Part shown: positions 6,230 to 9,786 of the stretch, piece after piece
Layout: each line of letters starts with the position of its first letter
Position numbering within the stretch: position 1 is the stretch's first letter
DNA from: Betaproteobacteria bacterium
GTDB lineage: Bacteria > Pseudomonadota > Gammaproteobacteria > Burkholderiales > SG8-39
Reading direction: 5' to 3'
Length of the DNA stretch: 9,786 nt
Assembly (NCBI GenBank): GCA_012274205.1
Contig: JAAOZY010000457.1
Location: forward strand, 1-9,786
Translations under genes and position numbers: made by a program
The notes under the pieces: generated by a model
The model's input: only the letters and a program-made list of their open reading frames with translations
The model's database searches: none
What the model was told of the DNA's origin: nothing

Positions 6230-6250
6230 GGCGCGCGGCTGCAGCGCGCC
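6230..6250. terminator. GC-rich hairpin between convergent genes
   Basis: GGCGCGC (6230-6236) and GCGCGCC (6244-6250) form a 7-base perfect stem with a 7-base loop in the 33-base gap between the convergent chrA and oxidoreductase stops. There is no T-run on either side, so any two-way terminator role is inferred from position. Confidence 0.4.
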
Positions 6251-6257
6251 CGCCGCC

Positions 6258-7418
6258 TCAGCTCCCGCCGAAGGTCGAGGGCCGCACCCCGGGCACCGTT
6301 GCCGCGCGCCGTTCCAGCCAATAGCGGTAAGGCGGCGGCGCCAGCATGAACTTCGGATCGCAGCCTAGCTTCTGCGCCGCGTCCATGGCCCAACTCGGGT
6401 TGTAGAGCATTTCGCGCGCGAGCGCGATCAGGTCGGCCCGGCCTTCCTGCAGAATGGTCTCGGCCTGCTCGGCGTGCACGATCAGGCCGACCGCCATGGT
6501 CTTGATGCCGGCTTCCTTCCTGATGCGCTCGGCATAAGGCACCTGATAGCCATAGGCGGGTTTCGCGGCGCCGGCAGGCGGCTTGCCGAGGATGCCGCCC
6601 GAGCTGCAGTCGATCACGTCCACGCCCATCGGCTTCAGTCGTTTCGCCAGCGCAGCGCTTTGCGCCGGCCCCCATCCCGCATCGTCTTCGGCCGACAGGC
6701 GCAGGAACAGCGGCTTGCCCGGCGGCCAGACTGCGCGCACGCACTCGCACACCTCGAGCGCGAAGCGCATGCGCTTTTCTTCCGAGCCGCCGTATTCGTC
6801 GCTGCGCTGATTCGCCAGCGGCGAAAGAAACTCGTGCATCAGGAAGCCGTGCGCGCCGTGGATCTCGACCATGTCGAAGCCGGCCGCATGCGCGCGCGCC
6901 GCGGCCTTGCCCCAGGCCTCGGCCACGGCGCGGATCTCCTCGCGCGTGAGCGCGCGCGGCAGCGGCGCGCCCTCGTCCGCGGGCAGCGCGCTCGGGGCGA
7001 CGAGTTCCCAGGCATCCCAGTCATCGATGCCCGCATCCGCCGCTTCGGTGCGCGTCAGCGGCCGGCCGCCTTCCCATGGCCGCTGAATGCGCGCCTTGCG
7101 TCCGGAGTGGCCCAGCTGTATGCCCGCGGCGGCCCCGCACTGATGCACAAATTCCGCGACGCGCGCGAGCTTGGGCACGAAGGCATCGTCCCAGATGCCC
7201 AGATCGCCCACCGTGCCGCAGCCGCGGCGCTCGATCTTGGTCGATTCGAGGATCACCAGCCCGGCGCCGCCCGCGGCGTAACGGCCGGCGTTCATCAGAT
7301 GCCAGTCGGTGGCATAGCCCTTGACCGCGGAATACTGGTGCATGGGCGCGACCACCACGCGATTCTTCAGCGTGAGCTCGCGCAGGCGCAGCGGCGTGAA
7401 CAGCAAAGGCTGGGTCAT
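6258..7418 (-). CDS. Old Yellow Enzyme family NADH:flavin oxidoreductase
   Basis: This is a 386-residue FMN-binding TIM-barrel protein of the YqjM/XenA type. It shows NRVVVAPMHQYSAVKG (19-34), IQLGHSGRKA (100-109), RPWEGG (113-118), EIHGAHGFLMHEFLSP (185-200) with the substrate-binding pair H187 and H190, QRSDEYGGS (204-212), and a phosphate-binding end around GLIVHAEQAE (311-320) and ALAREMLYNPSWA (332-344). Members reduce activated C=C bonds of enals, enones or nitro compounds with NAD(P)H. The cysteine that tunes flavin redox in YqjM/XenA (PMCxY) is His27 here, so it belongs to a different subgroup. The C-terminal RYWLER (365-370) matches the arginine-finger region of this class. The start at 7418 has AGGGA at 7425-7429, six bases away. 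A link to terpene aldehyde reduction is only a guess from proximity to the atu genes. Confidence 0.9.
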   Translation of the reverse strand: MTQPLLFTPLRLRELTLKNRVVVAPMHQYSAVKGYATDWHLMNAGRYAAGGAGLVILESTKIERRGCGTVGDLGIWDDAFVPKLARVAEFVHQCGAAAGIQLGHSGRKARIQRPWEGGRPLTRTEAADAGIDDWDAWELVAPSALPADEGAPLPRALTREEIRAVAEAWGKAAARAHAAGFDMVEIHGAHGFLMHEFLSPLANQRSDEYGGSEEKRMRFALEVCECVRAVWPPGKPLFLRLSAEDDAGWGPAQSAALAKRLKPMGVDVIDCSSGGILGKPPAGAAKPAYGYQVPYAERIRKEAGIKTMAVGLIVHAEQAETILQEGRADLIALAREMLYNPSWAMDAAQKLGCDPKFMLAPPPYRYWLERRAATVPGVRPSTFGGS

Positions 7419-7484
7419 CGGATTTCCCTGTCAGGTTCGCGGCGCGGCGCGGCCGGTCGCGTTGCTAGCTGCTTTACGGGCGCA

Positions 7485-7513
7485 AGCCTACCCAAATACA
7501 GGGATTTCGTCGA
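7485..7513 (-). promoter_or_regulatory. Candidate promoter of the oxidoreductase gene
   Basis: On the minus strand TCGACG (7513-7508), a 17-base spacer and TAGGCT (7490-7485) are a weak sigma70-like pair (4 of 6 and 3 of 6). Transcription would begin near 7478, about 60 bases before the ATG. The -35 box sits in the middle of a small inverted repeat. Confidence 0.3.
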
Positions 7514-7518
7514 GAAAT
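7504..7518. promoter_or_regulatory. Possible operator over the -35 box
   Basis: ATTTC (7504-7508) and GAAAT (7514-7518) are perfect 5-base arms separated by GTCGA. It overlaps the candidate -35 of the oxidoreductase promoter, a position suited to repression, for example by a TetR or MarR type protein. No regulator gene is adjacent and the arms are short, so this is tentative. Confidence 0.3.
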
Positions 7519-7540
7519 GCGCGCGTCAGGCCGGAGCCGG

Positions 7541-7555
7541 CGCCCGCGGCGGGCG
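7541..7555. other. GC-rich hairpin downstream of the usp gene
   Basis: CGCCCGC (7541-7547) and GCGGGCG (7549-7555) are 7-base arms around one G, 45 bases past the usp stop on the minus strand. As RNA the stem would close to about 6 pairs. No T-run follows, so it is only a possible terminator for the terC-usp unit. Confidence 0.25.
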
Positions 7556-7599
7556 TCGGGATTCGCTGCGTTCCGCGGGATGCGTTCTACCCGGTGCGT

Positions 7600-8046
7600 T
7601 CAGGCGCCGCCGAGCGAGACGCCAAGCTGGCGCGTGCGCGTCAGGTGCCGCACCTGGCTGCTGATCGAGCCCAGTCCCAGCGCGGACAGCCAGCTCTCGC
7701 TGCTTTCCTGCATCACAATGCGCCGGCAGTCGTACTCCTTGGCAAAGCGCACGATGGTCTCGGCCTGCAGGCCAACCAGGACGTGCGCCTGGTGCGGAAT
7801 GCCCGCGGCGTCGAGGCTGCGCGCGACCGGTGCGAGCACACGCATGCCGTTCTCCTCGTGAAACGCGCGCAGCTCGCCGCCGTTGAAAAAGCGCGAAACA
7901 TGCCTGGGCAGCGGTGCCTGAACACTGAGCAGGTGCACGCGCGCGCGCAACTCGCGCTGCAGCCCGATGACCTGTTCGATCTGCCAGGCGACATCGCGCC
8001 CGTCGCCCACGGGAACGACGATGTTGATCATGCCGGACTCTTCCAT
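7600..8046 (-). CDS. UspA-like universal stress protein with incomplete ATP-binding loop
   Basis: This is a 148-residue protein with the UspA alpha/beta pattern: MINIVVPVGDG (6-16) for the first strand and loop, RARVHLLSVQAP (34-45), GIPHQAHVLVG (82-92), AETIVRFAKEYDCRRIVMQ (95-113) and GLGSISSQVRHL (124-135). ATP-binding members carry G-x2-G-x9-G-S/T; here G126-S127 remain but the two earlier glycines align with Q113 and S116, so ATP binding is doubtful. The start at 8046 is preferred because AGGAG at 8053-8057 sits six bases upstream; the ATG at 8070 has no such site and the one at 8031 a weaker one. The ribosome binding site overlaps the stop of the TerC-family gene (TGAGGAG), so the two are probably translated in series. 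Its stress role is inferred from the family. Confidence 0.82.
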   Translation of the reverse strand: MEESGMINIVVPVGDGRDVAWQIEQVIGLQRELRARVHLLSVQAPLPRHVSRFFNGGELRAFHEENGMRVLAPVARSLDAAGIPHQAHVLVGLQAETIVRFAKEYDCRRIVMQESSESWLSALGLGSISSQVRHLTRTRQLGVSLGGA

Positions 8047-8052
8047 GCCTGG

Positions 8053-8057
8053 CTCCT
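8053..8057 (-). promoter_or_regulatory. Ribosome binding site deciding the usp start
   Basis: AGGAG, six bases before the ATG at 8046, shares bases with the upstream TGA stop (8059-8057). This supports coupling of the two genes and argues against the longer reading from 8070. Confidence 0.7.
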
Positions 8058-8788
8058 CATGAGATTTCATAGGATTTTTGGAGCGCGGCCGGAGCGCCGT
8101 TCGCCATGGCGTCGCGCTCCTTCCTGTGCGCGAGCATCTTGCCCGCCATGACCACGAACAGCGCGCCCACCAGAGGCGCCGCGACGTCGAGAATGTGGGC
8201 GTGGACTTCGACGTAGCCCTTGACCGCTAGATCGCCCACCGCCATGTCACCGGCAACGTAGCCCAGGAGGCCGGCGCCGACGGTGATGAACACGGGGAAG
8301 CGCTCCATCAGCTTCATCAGCAGCGCGCTGCCAAACAGGATCAGCGGCATGGTGATCAAAAGGCCCACGAACAGCATGCCGTAATGGCCTTTGGCGGCAC
8401 CGGCCATGCCCAGCACATTGTCCAGGCTCATGACGATGTCGGCGATGATGATGGTGCGCACCGCCTCCCAGAAGTTGCTGCTCTCCTTGACGTTGCCCTC
8501 TCCGTCCTCGGGCATCAGCAGCTTGATGCCGATCCACACCAGCAGGATGCTGCCGATCAGCTGGATGTAGGGCAGGCTCATGAGCATCGCGGCGAATGCG
8601 GTGAGCACGGTCATCAGGATCACGATGCCGCCGGTGCCGACGATAAAGGCCTGCCTTTGCTGCTTGTGCGGCAGCGAGCGGCAGGCGAGCGCGATGACCA
8701 CGGCATTGTCTCCGCTCAGCAGCACGTTGATCACGGCGATCTTGAATAAGGCCGTCCAGATCTCCGGACTGGTCAGTGCTGGCAACAT
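8057..8788 (-). CDS. TerC-family integral membrane protein (probable metal-ion exporter)
   Basis: This is a 243-residue protein of the short YjbE-type TerC group. It has about seven hydrophobic helices: roughly 13-35, 48-70, 75-92, 111-128, 136-157, 166-186 and 199-219. Two inner helices carry the paired acidic motifs SGDNAVVIA (25-33, D27 N28) and MSLDNVLGMAGAA (120-132, D123 N124), which in this family line the metal site. A soluble loop with PEDGEGNVKESSN (93-105) separates the halves. Characterised TerC-family proteins export manganese or other divalent metals or help metal insertion at the membrane; tellurite resistance is the historical name. The start at 8788 has GGTGGAG five bases upstream (8794-8800). 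Upstream lies an array of regulator half-sites and then a histidine kinase gene on the same strand; the usp gene overlaps its end region. No manganese riboswitch was recognised in front of it. Confidence 0.9.
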   Translation of the reverse strand: MLPALTSPEIWTALFKIAVINVLLSGDNAVVIALACRSLPHKQQRQAFIVGTGGIVILMTVLTAFAAMLMSLPYIQLIGSILLVWIGIKLLMPEDGEGNVKESSNFWEAVRTIIIADIVMSLDNVLGMAGAAKGHYGMLFVGLLITMPLILFGSALLMKLMERFPVFITVGAGLLGYVAGDMAVGDLAVKGYVEVHAHILDVAAPLVGALFVVMAGKMLAHRKERDAMANGAPAALQKSYEIS

Positions 8789-8845
8789 GCTGGCTCCACC
8801 TTGTTTGTAGGAGAGACCAGACTAGCGGACTGGAATTACTGAGCC

Positions 8846-8916
8846 CTGTCGCGAGCTTTACGCGGAGCTTTCCCGAACATTACGCAGGGCTTTCCGCAGG
8901 CTTACAACAGGCTTAC
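8846..8916. promoter_or_regulatory. Six to seven half-sites at exact 11-base spacing, OmpR/PhoB-type operator array
   Basis: Reading the plus strand, TTTAC (8857), CTTTC (8868), ATTAC (8879), CTTTC (8890), CTTAC (8901) and CTTAC (8912) start exactly 11 bases apart; a degenerate CTGTC (8846) may be a seventh. On the minus strand the unit is G(T/A)AAG. Pairs also make a 22-base repeat, TTACGC-RGRGCTTTCC, at 8858 and 8880. Winged-helix response regulators of the OmpR/PhoB class bind tandem half-sites 11 bases apart, so this is probably the target of the regulator paired with the adjacent kinase. The array lies 69-128 bases before the terC start, suited to activation. The regulator itself is not in the window. 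Confidence 0.7.
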
Positions 8917-8937
8917 AAATTGAAGCTGGAGCGTGGC

Positions 8938-9786
8938 TCAGGCGGGCGCCGGACCGGGGAAGCTCACGGTGAAGGTGTTGCCGATGCCGTCGACATCGTC
9001 GTCGAGCGCAATTTCCGCCTGGTGCAGGACGGCTATCTCGTGCACGATCGCCAGCCCGAGCCCGCTGCCGTCGATCTGGTTGCCGAGCAGCCGGTGAAAA
9101 CGTTCGAACACGCGCTGGCGCTCCTCCACCGGGATACTCGGTCCGTCGTCGCTGATCGACACGCTCGGTGCGGGATCCTGCGCCACGCGCACCGTCACCC
9201 GGCCGCCCTCGCGGCTGTAGCGTATGGCGTTGTCCAGCAGGTTGTTGATCAGTTCGGTGAGGCGCGCCGCGTCGCCCGTGATCATCACGTGCTTTTCAGC
9301 GTCCTCGAAGCCGAGGTCGATGTTCTTGCGGTAGGCCTCGGGCACCCAATTCATGGTCACCTCGAACACAAGCTTGTTGAGGTCGAGCGGCGCGAACGCC
9401 AGCTTTCTCACCGTATTGGGTTCGTTGCGGGCGAGCGACAGCAGCTGCGACACCAGGTGCGACAGGCGCTGCACCGAGGTGTACAGGTGCGCCAGCGCGC
9501 GCCGCATCTCGGCCGGGTCCTCTTCCCGCATCGCGAGTTCGATGTGCGCCTTCAGACCGGCGACCGGCGTGCGCAGCTGGTGTGCGGCGTCGGCGATGAA
9601 GCGGCTCTGGAAGGTGAGCACCTCGTCCAGGCGCACCATCAGCTCGTTCACCGCGCTCACCAGCGGCTGCAGCTCGCCCGGCACGTCATGCCCGTCGACC
9701 GGGCTCAGATCGAGATGCGAGCGCGCCGCCACCGCCTGTCGCAGGCGACCCAAGGGCAGCAGGCCGCGCACGACGCCCACCCACAC
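8938..9786 (-). CDS. Sensor histidine kinase, TctE/QseC-like, N-terminus outside window
   Basis: This is the C-terminal 283 codons (282 residues) of a sensor kinase; the reading frame is open at the right edge, so the GTG at 9786 is not a true start, and the sensor domain and membrane helices are missing. In window numbering, a HAMP-like linker runs about 8-55 (PLGRLRQAVAARS, then ELQPLVSAVNELM). It is followed by the dimerisation/phosphoacceptor motif FIADAAHQLRTPVAGLK (63-79, H69) and the ATPase domain with N box NNLLDNAIRYS (181-191), G1 box SDDGPSIP (212-219), F box RVFERF (225-230) and G2 box GSGLGLAIV (240-248). In the G1 box the second glycine of the usual DxGxG is Ser217. AAHQLRTP with this linker is typical of TctE-type kinases, whose partner is an OmpR-class regulator, likely encoded just upstream beyond 9786. 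The 11-base repeats right after its stop fit such a partner. Confidence 0.92.
   Translation of the reverse strand: MWVGVVRGLLPLGRLRQAVAARSHLDLSPVDGHDVPGELQPLVSAVNELMVRLDEVLTFQSRFIADAAHQLRTPVAGLKAHIELAMREEDPAEMRRALAHLYTSVQRLSHLVSQLLSLARNEPNTVRKLAFAPLDLNKLVFEVTMNWVPEAYRKNIDLGFEDAEKHVMITGDAARLTELINNLLDNAIRYSREGGRVTVRVAQDPAPSVSISDDGPSIPVEERQRVFERFHRLLGNQIDGSGLGLAIVHEIAVLHQAEIALDDDVDGIGNTFTVSFPGPAPA

Noticed and set aside
8047..8070. usp start at 8070, giving 156 residues.
   Set aside because: No ribosome binding site there and the added residues are not part of the UspA fold; the start at 8046 has AGGAG at proper distance.
8789..8937. Manganese (yybP-ykoY) riboswitch before the TerC-family gene.
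   Set aside because: I looked for its conserved core and stems and did not recognise them; the stretch is better explained by the 11-base half-site array.

Overview
The window is GC-rich, densely packed DNA with strong G/C bias at third codon positions. It looks like a chromosome or metagenome contig from a proteobacterium, most likely a betaproteobacterium; that placement is an inference from gene types, not something measured. No rRNA, tRNA, CRISPR array, insertion sequence or phage gene is visible, and no gene-free stretch exceeds 300 bases.

Layout. (1) Bases 1-382 form a near-perfect inverted repeat with a 60-base loop. Its left arm is a backwards copy of part of the neighbouring atuA gene and starts at the first base of the window. 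This is most simply a fold-back (template-switch) join at a contig end, and it cuts atuA off after about residue 240. (2) Bases 151-4481, minus strand, hold a tightly packed operon transcribed carboxyltransferase beta subunit (atuC-like), acyl-CoA dehydrogenase (atuD-like), enoyl-CoA hydratase (atuE-like), atuA. The C-D-E order and the AtuA partner match the acyclic terpene utilization (citronellol/geraniol) pathway better than the related leucine (liu) pathway. The carboxylase alpha (biotin) subunit is not in the window and would be needed for activity. (3) A small one-helix membrane protein of unknown function (minus, GTG start) lies upstream. (4) A divergent 238-base region holds a good sigma70-like promoter and a run of three perfect inverted repeats, then two overlapping half-size chromate transporter genes (plus). 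(5) An Old Yellow Enzyme family oxidoreductase (minus) faces the chrA pair. (6) A TerC-family membrane protein and an UspA-like protein (minus) overlap and are probably co-translated. (7) A TctE/QseC-like sensor histidine kinase (minus) runs off the right edge. Between its stop and terC lie six direct-repeat half-sites at exactly 11-base spacing, the arrangement bound by OmpR/PhoB-type response regulators.

How the parts work together. The atu block would dehydrogenate citronellyl-CoA to geranyl-CoA (AtuD), carboxylate it (AtuC with an absent alpha subunit) and hydrate isohexenylglutaconyl-CoA (AtuE). The right-hand block suggests a two-component system controlling a TerC-type metal-ion exporter plus a stress protein. 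The chrA pair is a separate oxyanion-transport unit with an unusually structured leader.

I see no convincing wholly new system. The items most worth a second look are the 11-base repeat array before terC, the hairpin-rich chrA leader, and the terminal fold-back, which is mainly a quality warning.
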